Assembly: GCA_021647375.1 (NCBI GenBank)
Contig: JAKIUV010000055.1
Coordinates: 1 to 19,496 of the forward strand
DNA from: Robiginitomaculum sp.
Lineage (GTDB): Bacteria; Pseudomonadota; Alphaproteobacteria; Caulobacterales; Maricaulaceae
Direction of reading: 5' to 3'
Length of the DNA: 19,496 nucleotides
The notes below the pieces were generated by a model, which was not told the DNA's origin, ran no database searches, and was given only the letters and a program-made list of their open reading frames with translations. Shown here piece by piece: positions 1 through 8,800 of this stretch (positions are counted from its first letter, which is position 1; the number at the start of each line of letters is the position of its first letter). A program made the position numbers and the translations under genes.

Positions 1-519
1 AACCACACGGCGGCTGACCTGGGTGGTCACAGCCGGGATGATACGCTCAACAGTAGATGCTGGCGTTACGATACGGCGACGCGTTTCCGTCTTAGTGATA
101 GCCGGGATAACACGCTCTTGTGTAGATGCTGGCGTTTTAACCACACGGCGGCTGACCTGTTTGGTGACAGCCGGGATAACACGTTCCTGCGTAGATGCTG
201 GCGTTTTAACCACACGGCGGCTAACCTGTTTGGTGACAGCCGGGATAACACGCTCTTGTGTGCTGGCTGGTGTATCAACAACACGGCGGGTAACCGTAGT
301 TGTCACAGCTGGCACTATACGCTCTTCAGTGCGCGCAGGTGTTGCAATACGGCGGCGTGTTTCTGTTTTAGTGATAGCCGGGATAACACGCTCTTGCGTC
401 GTAGCAGGGCGGTCAACAACACGGCGGGTAACCGTCGATGTTCTCGCCGGGATAACACGCTCAACAGTGTGAGCAGGCTGATCAACAACGCGGCGGGTAA
501 TCTGCTTGGTCACAGCAGG
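1..519 (-). repeat. Basic 23-residue array continuing off the window
   Basis: Pro of the PA anchor lies at 519, 450, 381, 312, 243, 174, 105 and 36, exactly 69 bases apart; the eighth unit is cut by the window edge. Unit type is PAVTKQVSRRVVKTPAS then TQERVI. Two neighbouring units (105-243) are almost identical at the DNA level, suggesting more recent duplication than in the acidic array. Confidence 0.92.
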
Positions 520-3500
520 GATAACACGTTCCACTACTTGTGCGTCCGAAGACATCACACGGCGGGAATATGTACCCGTTGTGGCACCGGAGACACCACC
601 GTAAGCACGCTTGCCATTACCACGGCGATCGGCAGCGCGAGCTGCTGAACTGGATAAACCATCACGGTCATCCGCACCATTGCTATCGCGGTCAATAAAG
701 CCGGATATCGTTCCGTCATTATTATAACCTGAAATCATACCTAAAAGGTTGGCTTCTTTAGCTTCACGCCAGCTCATAACGCGAGCTGGTGTGCGCACCA
801 CACGTCGGGTAATTGTACCAGTTTTAGCTGGTAATACGACTTCCTCGGTTGTTGCAGATGTTGCAACAACACGGCGTGTGATTTGACGGGTAACGGCAGG
901 GATAGTTTTCTCAACTGTCCGTGCAGGTGTCACCAAAACACGCTTGGTGATGGTTTTGTAAGTTGCCGGGATCAATACACGACACAAAATCTCGCCAGTT
1001 GCGTTCACAATAGTCTCTGTGGACTGAATGATCTGGTTGGACGTGCCATCAAACTCGGTGAATTGGTAACGGGTATTGGAAGAAATAACACCGCTTCTTT
1101 GGATTTGGCTGAAATTACGCGCCTGGTTCGCAGGTTTCCATTCTTCGCGTGCCGGAGAGATTAGCAGGCGTTCAGTGCGTGTTTCGTACTGAGCCGGAAT
1201 GACTTGAATTTCTGTGCGGGCAGGCTGTACCACGATAGTTTCGGTTACAGTTCTGTATGTGGCCGGAATTGCACGCAATGATGTAGCGGCTTCTTGAACT
1301 ACATAGGTTTCAGTAACTGTATCATATGTTGCCGGAATAACCACCATGCGCTCAACAGAATCGGACGCTTGATATGTACCAGTTTCGGTGCGGAATTTCG
1401 CACCAATTGTCGCATATTCAACCGTCTCTGGCTGTACAACCATTGTTTCGGTGACAGTCGTGTAGGTTGCCGGGACGGCTACCAATTCTACAGAAGCTTC
1501 CTGAACAACTACAGTCTCTGTAACATCACGGTAAGTCGCAGGGATGGCTACCAATTCGGTAGACGCTTCCTGAACCACGATGGTTTCCTGGTAAGTTTCG
1601 TAAGTCGCTGGAATAGTTACATAATTGACGGTTTGCGGTGTGACCACAACCGTGTCGCTCACGGTTCTGTATGTTGCTGGAATGCTTACTAGTTCAGTAG
1701 ACGCCTCGCGAGCAACAACCGTTTCGGTCACTGTTTCGTACACGGCTGGAATGCTTACTAGTTCAGTGGAAGCTTCTTGAACAACTACCGTTTCGGTAAC
1801 AGTTTCGTATGTCGCCGGTATAGTAATCAGGTCAGTAGACGCTTCCTGAACCACGATGGTTTCTTGATAGGTTTCGTACTGGGCTGGAACGGTTTCGTAA
1901 GTTACAGTTTGCGGCGTAACTACAACTGTGTCTGTTACTGTCTCATATGTAGCTGGTACGGATACCAACTCAGTAGAGGCTTCGCGAACCACAACGGTTT
2001 CGGAAACAGTTTCAAACACTGCTGGTGATGTCACGAGTTCAGTAGAGGCTTCTTGCACTACCATTGTTTCAGTCACAGTCTCATATGTCGCTGGGATAGA
2101 AATCAACTCGCTAGAGGCTTCCTGAACCACGATAGTTTCGGAAACGGTCTCATATGTAGCTGGAACAGTGACATAATCAACGGTTTGCGGTGTGACCACA
2201 ACGGTTTCTGTTACGGTCTCGAACACGGCCGGGATAGTCACCAGTTGAGTAGAGGCTTCTTGAACCACTACGGTTTCGGAAACAGTCTCATATGTCGCCG
2301 GTACGGTCACATAATCAACGCCCGCAGCTTGAACCACAAAGGTCTCAGAAACGGTTTCGAATACAGCTGGGATAGTGACCATTTCTGTGCTGGCTTCTTG
2401 TACGACAACCATTTCAGAAACGGTCTCATATGTCGCCGGTACGGTGACATAATCCACACTTTGCGGCTGAACCACAATCGTGTCGGTCACGGTTTCGTAA
2501 GTCGCTGGAATAGTCACCAAATCGGTAGAGGCTTCTTGTACGACAACGGTCTCTGTCACAGTTTCGTACACGGCTGGTACGCTGACATATTCAACACCTG
2601 CGGCTTGCACCACAACGGTTTCGGAAACTGTCTCGTAAACCGCTGGAATTTGGACAAGCTGCGTAGATGCTTCTTGTACGACAACCATTTCAGAAACGGT
2701 TTCGTAGGTTGCAGGAACGGTAACATAGTCAACACCTGCGGCTTGAACCACAATGGTCTCGGTTACAGTTTCGTAAGTCGCTGGAACGGTAACAAGCTCC
2801 ACTGAAGCATCCTGAACAACGATTGTTTCTTGGTATGTTTCGTAAGTCGCAGGAACCGTGACATAATCAACGGATTGCGGGGTTACCACAACTGTGTCTG
2901 TAACGGTCTCGTAAGTCGCCGGAACGGATACAAGCTCGGTAGAGGCTTCTTGCACCACATAGGCTTCTGAAATTGTCTCATAGACCGCCGGAACCATGAT
3001 ATATTCAACAGTTTGCGGCGTAACCACAACAGTTTCTGTCACAGTTTCGAATACGGCTGGAATAGTTAGCACTTCTGTAGAGGCTTCTTGCACCACAACC
3101 ATTTCGGAAACGGTCTCATAGGTCGCCGGAACCGTCACATAATCAACGCTAGCAGGTTGAACCACAACGGTCTCAGAAACGGTTTCGTAAACGGCTGGAA
3201 TTTGCAACAATTCTGTAGAGGCTTCTTGCACCACAACCATTTCGGATACGTTTTCGTAAACGGCTGGCACGGTGACATAATCTACTGATTGCGGCTGAAC
3301 TACAATCGTATCGGTCACGGTTTCGTAAGTCGCCGGAATTGTTACCAATTCAATAGACGCGTCTTGTACAACAACGGTCTCGGATACAGTTTCGTACACG
3401 GCTGGTACGCTGATATATTCAACGCTTGCGGCCTGAACAACAACGGTATCGGATACGGTTTCATATACGGCAGGAATGGTAATCAAGTCGGTAGAGGCTT

Positions 3501-4971
3501 CTTGAACCACAACCATTTCAGAAACGGTTTCGTATGTTGCTGGAACAGTGACATAGTCAACACCTGCGGCTTGAACCACAATAGTGTCGCTCACAGTTTC
3601 GTAAGTTGCCGGAACAGATACAAGCTCTGTAGAGGCTTCTTGAACCACAATAGTTTCGGTAACCGTTTCGTATACGGCAGGAATAGTCACATAATCGACG
3701 GTTTGTGGTGTGACCACAACAGTGTCGGTTACAGTTCTGTAAGTCGCCGGAATAGCAACCAATTCAGTTGATGCATCCTGAACAACCATAGTCTCGGAAA
3801 CGGTTTCATATGTTGCCGGAACGGTGACATAATCAACGGACTGTGCCTGAACAACTACTGTGTCGGTCACGGTCTCATATGTTGCAGGGATAGACACCAT
3901 TTGTGTTGAGGCGTCTTGAACCACAATAGTTTCAGTAACCGTGCCGTATTTGGCTGGCACGCTGACAAGCTCGGTGCTTGCAGCTTGAACTACGATGGTT
4001 TCGGTCACAGTTTCAAATGTAGCCGGGATCGTGATAACTTGTGTGGAAGCATCTTGTACCACGATGGTTTCGGATACTGTCTCGTAAGTTGCCGGAACAG
4101 TAACATAATCAACGCTCGCGGCCTGAACAACAACGGTATCAGTGACAGTTGTATATGTGGCAGGAATAGTCACCAAATCGGTAGACGCTTCTTGAACCAC
4201 CATAGTTTGTGACACTGTTTCGTAAACGGCAGGGATAGTGACCATCTCTGTTGACGCATCGGAAACCACTACGGTTTCGCTAACGGTTTCGAAAGTAGCT
4301 GGAATAGTGATCAAATCAGTGGACGCCTCTTGTACAACGACCGTCTCGGAGACGGTCTCATATGTGGCTGGCACTGTTACATAATCTACGGATTGTGGCT
4401 GCACGACGACTGTCTCGCTGACAGTTGTATATGTAGCCGGGATTGTTACTATTTCAGTGGTCGCCTCTTTAACAACAACCGTCTCGCTGACCGTTTCGTA
4501 AACTGGGGGGATGGATACGAGTTGGGTGGAAGCGTCCTGAACAACAACAGTCTCTGTCACTGTTTCGTAAACGGCGGGGATTGAGGTGTATTCTACTGAT
4601 TCTGGTTGAACCACAACAGTTTCAGTTGCCGTGCCGTATACGGCAGGCACGGAAATGATTTCAGTGGAAGCATCAGAAACAACGACAGTTTCTGTCACAG
4701 TTTTATATGTGGCCGGAATAGTGGCAAGCTCAAAGCTGGCCTCCTGAACAAGAACACGTTCGGTAACGGTCTCATAACGAGCAGGGATTTTCCGCAGTTC
4801 TTCACCAGTGTCTTGCAGGACGATTTGTTCAGATGAAACGGAATACTGTGCGGGAACAATTACCCGGGCGAAGCATTCGCCGGGAAGTGGATTGCCGGGC
4901 GGCAAATCCTGGGCAATAGTTGGAATAGCTAAAGCCGCTGTACATACGGCCAATAAAAGAGTGCGTTTCAT
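1..4971 (-). CDS. Giant exported 23-residue-repeat cell-envelope protein (3' end outside window)
   Basis: Reading the minus strand from ATG at 4971-4969, I checked every codon down to position 1 and found no stop: 1657 codons, with the C-terminus beyond the window. Residues 1-20 are a Sec-type signal peptide (MKRTLLLAVC..., likely cleavage after TIA20). A cap GECFARVIVPAQY follows. Residues 40-1258 are 53 consecutive 23-residue units (core PATYETVTETVVV, then QEASTELVTI or a PQSVDYVTV variant). Next come a linker (about 1259-1325), a second cap GEILCRVLIPATY (1326-1338), three basic units (from 1335), an Asp/Asn-rich insert (about 1398-1484) and a second basic array (1485 onward, PAVTKQVSRRVVK type). 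From memory, shorter alphaproteobacterial envelope proteins with such caps and PA-x-Y-x-TV repeats often end in a peptidoglycan-binding or OmpA-like domain; none is visible here. The Thr/Val alternation suggests beta structure and an elongated surface or periplasmic fibre. Function is unknown. The ribosome site is a G-run (4980-4984) eight bases before ATG, not a canonical one. Confidence 0.9.
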   Translation of the reverse strand, partial: MKRTLLLAVCTAALAIPTIAQDLPPGNPLPGECFARVIVPAQYSVSSEQIVLQDTGEELRKIPARYETVTERVLVQEASFELATIPATYKTVTETVVVSDASTEIISVPAVYGTATETVVVQPESVEYTSIPAVYETVTETVVVQDASTQLVSIPPVYETVSETVVVKEATTEIVTIPATYTTVSETVVVQPQSVDYVTVPATYETVSETVVVQEASTDLITIPATFETVSETVVVSDASTEMVTIPAVYETVSQTMVVQEASTDLVTIPATYTTVTDTVVVQAASVDYVTVPATYETVSETIVVQDASTQVITIPATFETVTETIVVQAASTELVSVPAKYGTVTETIVVQDASTQMVSIPATYETVTDTVVVQAQSVDYVTVPATYETVSETMVVQDASTELVAIPATYRTVTDTVVVTPQTVDYVTIPAVYETVTETIVVQEASTELVSVPATYETVSDTIVVQAAGVDYVTVPATYETVSEMVVVQEASTDLITIPAVYETVSDTVVVQAASVEYISVPAVYETVSETVVVQDASIELVTIPATYETVTDTIVVQPQSVDYVTVPAVYENVSEMVVVQEASTELLQIPAVYETVSETVVVQPASVDYVTVPATYETVSEMVVVQEASTEVLTIPAVFETVTETVVVTPQTVEYIMVPAVYETISEAYVVQEASTELVSVPATYETVTDTVVVTPQSVDYVTVPATYETYQETIVVQDASVELVTVPATYETVTETIVVQAAGVDYVTVPATYETVSEMVVVQEASTQLVQIPAVYETVSETVVVQAAGVEYVSVPAVYETVTETVVVQEASTDLVTIPATYETVTDTIVVQPQSVDYVTVPATYETVSEMVVVQEASTEMVTIPAVFETVSETFVVQAAGVDYVTVPATYETVSETVVVQEASTQLVTIPAVFETVTETVVVTPQTVDYVTVPATYETVSETIVVQEASSELISIPATYETVTETMVVQEASTELVTSPAVFETVSETVVVREASTELVSVPATYETVTDTVVVTPQTVTYETVPAQYETYQETIVVQEASTDLITIPATYETVTETVVVQEASTELVSIPAVYETVTETVVAREASTELVSIPATYRTVSDTVVVTPQTVNYVTIPATYETYQETIVVQEASTELVAIPATYRDVTETVVVQEASVELVAVPATYTTVTETMVVQPETVEYATIGAKFRTETGTYQASDSVERMVVIPATYDTVTETYVVQEAATSLRAIPATYRTVTETIVVQPARTEIQVIPAQYETRTERLLISPAREEWKPANQARNFSQIQRSGVISSNTRYQFTEFDGTSNQIIQSTETIVNATGEILCRVLIPATYKTITKRVLVTPARTVEKTIPAVTRQITRRVVATSATTEEVVLPAKTGTITRRVVRTPARVMSWREAKEANLLGMISGYNNDGTISGFIDRDSNGADDRDGLSSSAARAADRRGNGKRAYGGVSGATTGTYSRRVMSSDAQVVERVIPAVTKQITRRVVDQPAHTVERVIPARTSTVTRRVVDRPATTQERVIPAITKTETRRRIATPARTEERIVPAVTTTVTRRVVDTPASTQERVIPAVTKQVSRRVVKTPASTQERVIPAVTKQVSRRVVKTPASTQERVIPAITKTETRRRIVTPASTVERIIPAVTTQVSRRVV
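763..969 (-). repeat. Three basic 23-residue units after the second cap motif
   Basis: PA anchors at 969, 900 and 831 are spaced 69 bases apart. The units read PATYKTITKRVLV, PAVTRQITRRVV and PAKTGTITRRVV with following segments. They contain paired Arg/Lys where the upstream array has Glu/Thr. The third unit runs into the non-repeat insert that begins VMSWREAKEAN. Confidence 0.85.
1198..4854 (-). repeat. 53 tandem 69-base coding repeats (acidic 23-residue array)
   Basis: The Pro of successive PA anchors falls every 69 bases from 4854 to 1197, that is 53 x 69 = 3657 bases with no net insertion or deletion. Unit core is PATYETVTETVVV followed by either QEASTELVTI (type A) or QPQSVDYVTV/TPQTVDYVTV (type B). 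Units 15 to 40 alternate B and A strictly, giving a 46-residue (138-base) super-repeat. Before and after this block, type B comes every second to fourth unit. Unit 51 is degenerate (GAKFRTETGTYQ...) but keeps exactly 23 residues. DNA copies differ at many synonymous positions, so this is not a freshly amplified satellite. Confidence 0.95.
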
Positions 4972-5031
4972 AATGAAAACCCCCAAAACTCAATAAATTA
5001 AAATCTGCAAAACACAGACACGAACGTAACC

Positions 5032-5046
5032 CTAACCAAAAGTTAA
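5032..5046 (-). promoter_or_regulatory. CtrA-like box upstream of the giant repeat gene
   Basis: On the minus strand the sequence reads TTAA-CTTTTGG-TTAG, one base from the CtrA half-site pattern TTAA-N7-TTAA. It lies about 60 bases upstream of the ATG at 4971. The match rests on one short motif in an AT-rich intergenic region, so it may be chance. No convincing -35/-10 pair was identified in 4972-5110. Confidence 0.3.
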
Positions 5047-5110
5047 TCTAAAGGCTAGGCTTTAATGCATGGTTAGTACATTTTTCTGGGGTAAAGCAAA
5101 TGTTTTTTAG

Positions 5111-5731
5111 TTACAGGCGAAAAGGCTTGAAGAAAGACTCCTGTGCGGCGTGCAACATTTCTCTATCACCACGGGTATCACCGTATGCTTCTACAATTTT
5201 AAAGGGGGTTTGCGCCATTTCAGCCGTAATTTTGGCCATTTTGCCTTGTCCCCAACAGTTTGGCCCCGACAACTCCCCTGTTAACCGTCCATTAACCGCG
5301 TGTAAATTTGTTGCGATAACGTTCGAAATTCCGTTGTCAATTGCCCATACATCCAGATAATGGTTAATAGATGCGGAAACTATATATAATGTATAGGGCG
5401 GTTTATTCTTCTCTTTAAGGACTTCAAGAGCTTTGGGGCGAATCAAACCTGGTATGACTTCGCGGGCGAATTGTTTGGCGCGTCTGTTCAGCGCTTCTTC
5501 GTCTGCGCCTTTGAAAAAAGTTCTGACCACATGTTCTTTCACCTTGTCGCGATCAATTATCTTTAGTGTGTAGGCTATAAAAATAGGCAATAATTTCAAG
5601 AGGTTAAATATCCAACGCGGTGTACCTGCCCAATAGCGCAAAAATAGGGCAAATGTGTCTGCAGTTGTAATGGTGCCGTCAAAATCAAAGGCTATCAGTT
5701 GAACTGGCTCCTTTTGCTGTTTCTGTGCCAA
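5111..5731 (-). CDS. HAD superfamily IB phosphatase (SerB/CicA-like)
   Basis: A soluble hydrolase of about 206 residues. Motif I is DFDGTIT near the N-terminus (nucleophile and acid/base Asp), motif II is the Ser of YIVSAS, motif III is the Lys of GQGKMAK, and motif IV is GDTRGDREML. The helical cap between motifs I and II (WIFNLLKLLPIFIAYTLK) is hydrophobic, as in the IB-hyp1/CicA group. The substrate cannot be read from sequence; phosphoserine, a lipid phosphate or another small phosphomonoester are all possible. No ATG precedes motif I. TTG at 5731 is preferred because GGAG sits six bases ahead of it; a TTG at 5743 would place that GGAG inside the gene. It is divergent from putA, with about 110 bases between starts. 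Confidence 0.85.
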   Translation of the reverse strand: MAQKQQKEPVQLIAFDFDGTITTADTFALFLRYWAGTPRWIFNLLKLLPIFIAYTLKIIDRDKVKEHVVRTFFKGADEEALNRRAKQFAREVIPGLIRPKALEVLKEKNKPPYTLYIVSASINHYLDVWAIDNGISNVIATNLHAVNGRLTGELSGPNCWGQGKMAKITAEMAQTPFKIVEAYGDTRGDREMLHAAQESFFKPFRL

Positions 5732-5841
5732 AGTTTTCTCCAAAATTAATATTTTATGACCGTGCGACGATTTTCTATGGGGGTATCGGCAAATAATAGG
5801 TTAATATCAGTCAGAATGTTAAAAAACAAGGAAGGCTCGCC

Positions 5842-8800
5842 ATGATAAATTGGGAAGTTCTGGATAATAACAAATTTGCCGATGAAAACACACTGGCGGC
5901 TGGGCTGGTGGCTTTGACGCGTCTAGAAGCGCCAGAACAACGCCGTATCAATGACAATGCTGTGGCTATGGTCAAAAGGGCGCGCAAAATGGCTACCCAA
6001 AAGGGCATGATGGAAAGCTTCCTTGAACAGTTCGGGCTTTCCAATAAAGAAGGGTTAGCTTTGATGTGCCTGGCGGAATCGCTCCTGCGAGTTCCGGACG
6101 GGGAAACGGCGGACAAACTGATTGCTGAGAAAATTTCATCAGGCGATTGGGGGGATCATAAAGGCCAATCCGATAGTTGGCTGGTCAATGCTTCCACTTG
6201 GGGGCTGATGCTGACGGGTGCCGTGGTCAATGTCGACAAAACCATGCGCAACAATCCGGCCAAATTTATGAAATCCCTGACACGTAGGGCAGGGGAGCCA
6301 GTGATCCGTGCCGCCATGATGCAAGCAATGCGTATTATGGGCGAACAATTTGTTGTCGGCGGCACGATCGATGCGGCTTTGGGTAAAGCCAAGACGTTGG
6401 AATTGGGCAAAAAACCTGCGATTTGCTCATTTGACATGCTGGGCGAGGGGGCGCGAACATCTCGGGATGCTGATAAATATTTCAAAGCTTATTGGGATGC
6501 AATTATCGAACTTGGTAAGGCGCAAGACGCTAATATTCCGCCCGAAAAAAAGCATGGTATTTCGGTTAAATTATCGGCCCTGCATCCGCGCTACGAAGCA
6601 GTAAAAGAAGAGCGCCTTTGGGCGGAACTTTACCCCAAAATAAAAGTGCTTGCCGTAGAGGCTGCAAAAGCAAATCTCAACTTTACAATAGACGCCGAGG
6701 AAGCTGACCGTCTGGTTATCTCTCTGAAGTTATTTAGTAAATTGGTTGATGAAGAAGAGTTAGGCGATTGGGAAGGGTTGGGCCTTGCCATACAAGCTTA
6801 TCAGAAACGCTGCGTTGATGTCGTGGCAAATTTGGCGGACTTGGCGCGAAATTGCCGGGGCGGTAAAGGGCGGCGATTAATGGTGCGTTTGGTCAAGGGG
6901 GCTTATTGGGATACGGAGATAAAACACAGCCAGGTCGAAGGTCATCCTGACTTCCCGGTATGGACGCGAAAACCGACCACGGATTTGTCATATTTGGCTT
7001 GTGCGCGGGGTCTTTTGGATGCGGGGCGCTGGATATACTCCCAATTTGCAACGCACAATGCCAACACGGTAGCTGCCATCGAGGAAATGGCGTCTGGCGG
7101 CGGTCATTACGAGTTCCAACGCCTGCACGGTATGGGCGAGGCTTTGTATGCGGCGGTTTACGACGGCCCGGAACACCCGCATCCGTGCCGGGTATATGCA
7201 CCTGTTGGCGCTCACGAGGACTTACTACCATATTTGGTGCGCCGGTTACTGGAAAACGGTGCCAACACCTCATTTGTCCACTCGTTTTTAGACGAAAATG
7301 TGCCTCCGGAACAGGTGGCGAAGTCGCCGTTTTCTAATACATCCCCCGTCCGTCATGATAAAATTCCGGCACCCATAGATATTTATGGTTCAAGCCGGAA
7401 AAATGCGCGCGGTATTGACCTTAGCCAAGCCAAAAACCGCGCAGATTTGGAACAAAGGGCTGCAAGCCTTAAAAAAATAGCCGCTGGGCCAATTATTGCT
7501 GGAAAATCCAACACAAAAGGCGGTGACCCCGTTGATGCGCCGCATAATGGCGCGATTATTGGCTCTTGTGGGGTGTCGAGTGATGCAGACATAGAAAAAG
7601 CGTTCACATCCGCCAAATCTGCCTATCCGGCATGGGACAATCTCGGCGGTAGCAAGCGCGCCGAGATTTTGAACAAAATAGCCGATTCTCTGGAGGAAAA
7701 GACCGAGTATTTCACAGCCTTGATGGCGCTGGAAGCGGGTAAATGCTTTCCGGACGGTGTCACAGAAGTACGTGAAGCGGTGGACTTCTTGCGTTATTAT
7801 GCCGTAGAGGCTAAACGCACATTCGGCACCCCGAAAAAGCTTCCTGGGCCAGCCGGGGAGACCAACCACTTTGCTCTGCGCGGACGGGGTGTATTCGTGT
7901 GTATTAGCCCGTGGAACTTCCCGCTGGCCATATTCACCGGACAAATCGCGGCGGCTTTGGCGGCTGGCAATACCGTTTTGGCCAAGCCCGCCGAGCAAAC
8001 CCCATTAGTAGCTTTTGCGGCGGTGGAACTCTTCCAAAAAGCTGGCCTTCCTAAGGATGTTCTGCACTTTCTGCCCGGCTCCGGCGCGAAAATTGGTGCG
8101 GCACTCACCGCCCACCAAGATGTGGCGGGCGTGTGCTTCACAGGCTCTACAGAAGTTGCGAAGATTATCAACAGAACCTTGGCGGCAAAAGACGGCTCTA
8201 TCCCCGTCCTTATCGCAGAAACGGGCGGGCTTAACGGCATGTTTGTCGATACCAGCGCCCTAAAAGAGCAAGTGGTTGACGATGCGGTCGCATCCGCGTT
8301 CAATGCCGCCGGACAGCGCTGTTCGGCGCTGCGCGTGTTGTTTCTCCCGGTTGAGACGGCGGACAGCTTTATTGAATGCTTGAAAGGGGCCATGGGTGAA
8401 CTGGAGATCGGTGACCCTGCGCTGGCGACCACAGATGTGGGGCCGGTGATCGACGAAGACGCTCGTGCAGGCCTCGTAGCCCATATTGAACGGATGAAAC
8501 GCGAAGAAAAAATTCTGCGTGTCTGCGATTTTCCCAAAAATGGTTCCTTCGTACCGCCCACATTGGTGGAGATCAGCTCCCTAGACGCCCTGACCAAAGA
8601 AGAATTTGGCCCCATTCTGCACGTGCTGCGTTACCGCCACAAAGACTTGCCGAAAATTGCGGCTGAATTTGCCGCCAAAGGCTACGGGCTTACATTGGGC
8701 GTGCATTCGCGCATTGATAGTTTTGCCGAAAAAATTGCTGACCTCGTCCCGGCAGGCAATCTCTATATCAACCGCACCATAATCGGCGCGGTGGTCGGCG

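Noticed and set aside
23..4836. Many plus-strand open frames of 60-250 codons across the first 4.8 kb (for example 118-648, 2053-2805, 3289-3771), plus the minus-strand frames 66-284 and 2556-2753
   Set aside because: They are shadows of the repeat gene: its repeated codons produce few stops in other frames. Their proteins are repetitive, rich in His/Asn/Cys/Trp and without a signal or domain. The 1657-codon minus frame explains the whole region.
1..4854. CRISPR array or non-coding satellite
   Set aside because: The 69-base units are contiguous without unique spacers, diverge mainly at synonymous sites and keep one open frame, so they are protein-coding repeats.
4939..4971. Lipoprotein signal in the giant protein (Cys10 in LLLAVC)
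   Set aside because: The residue before Cys is Val, not Gly/Ala/Ser, and Cys lies too early in the hydrophobic segment. A Sec signal cut after residue 20 fits better.
7797..8615. Long minus-strand frame of 272 codons inside putA
   Set aside because: It is fully antisense to well-conserved PutA motifs, has biased Ser/Ala/Pro content and no recognisable domain.
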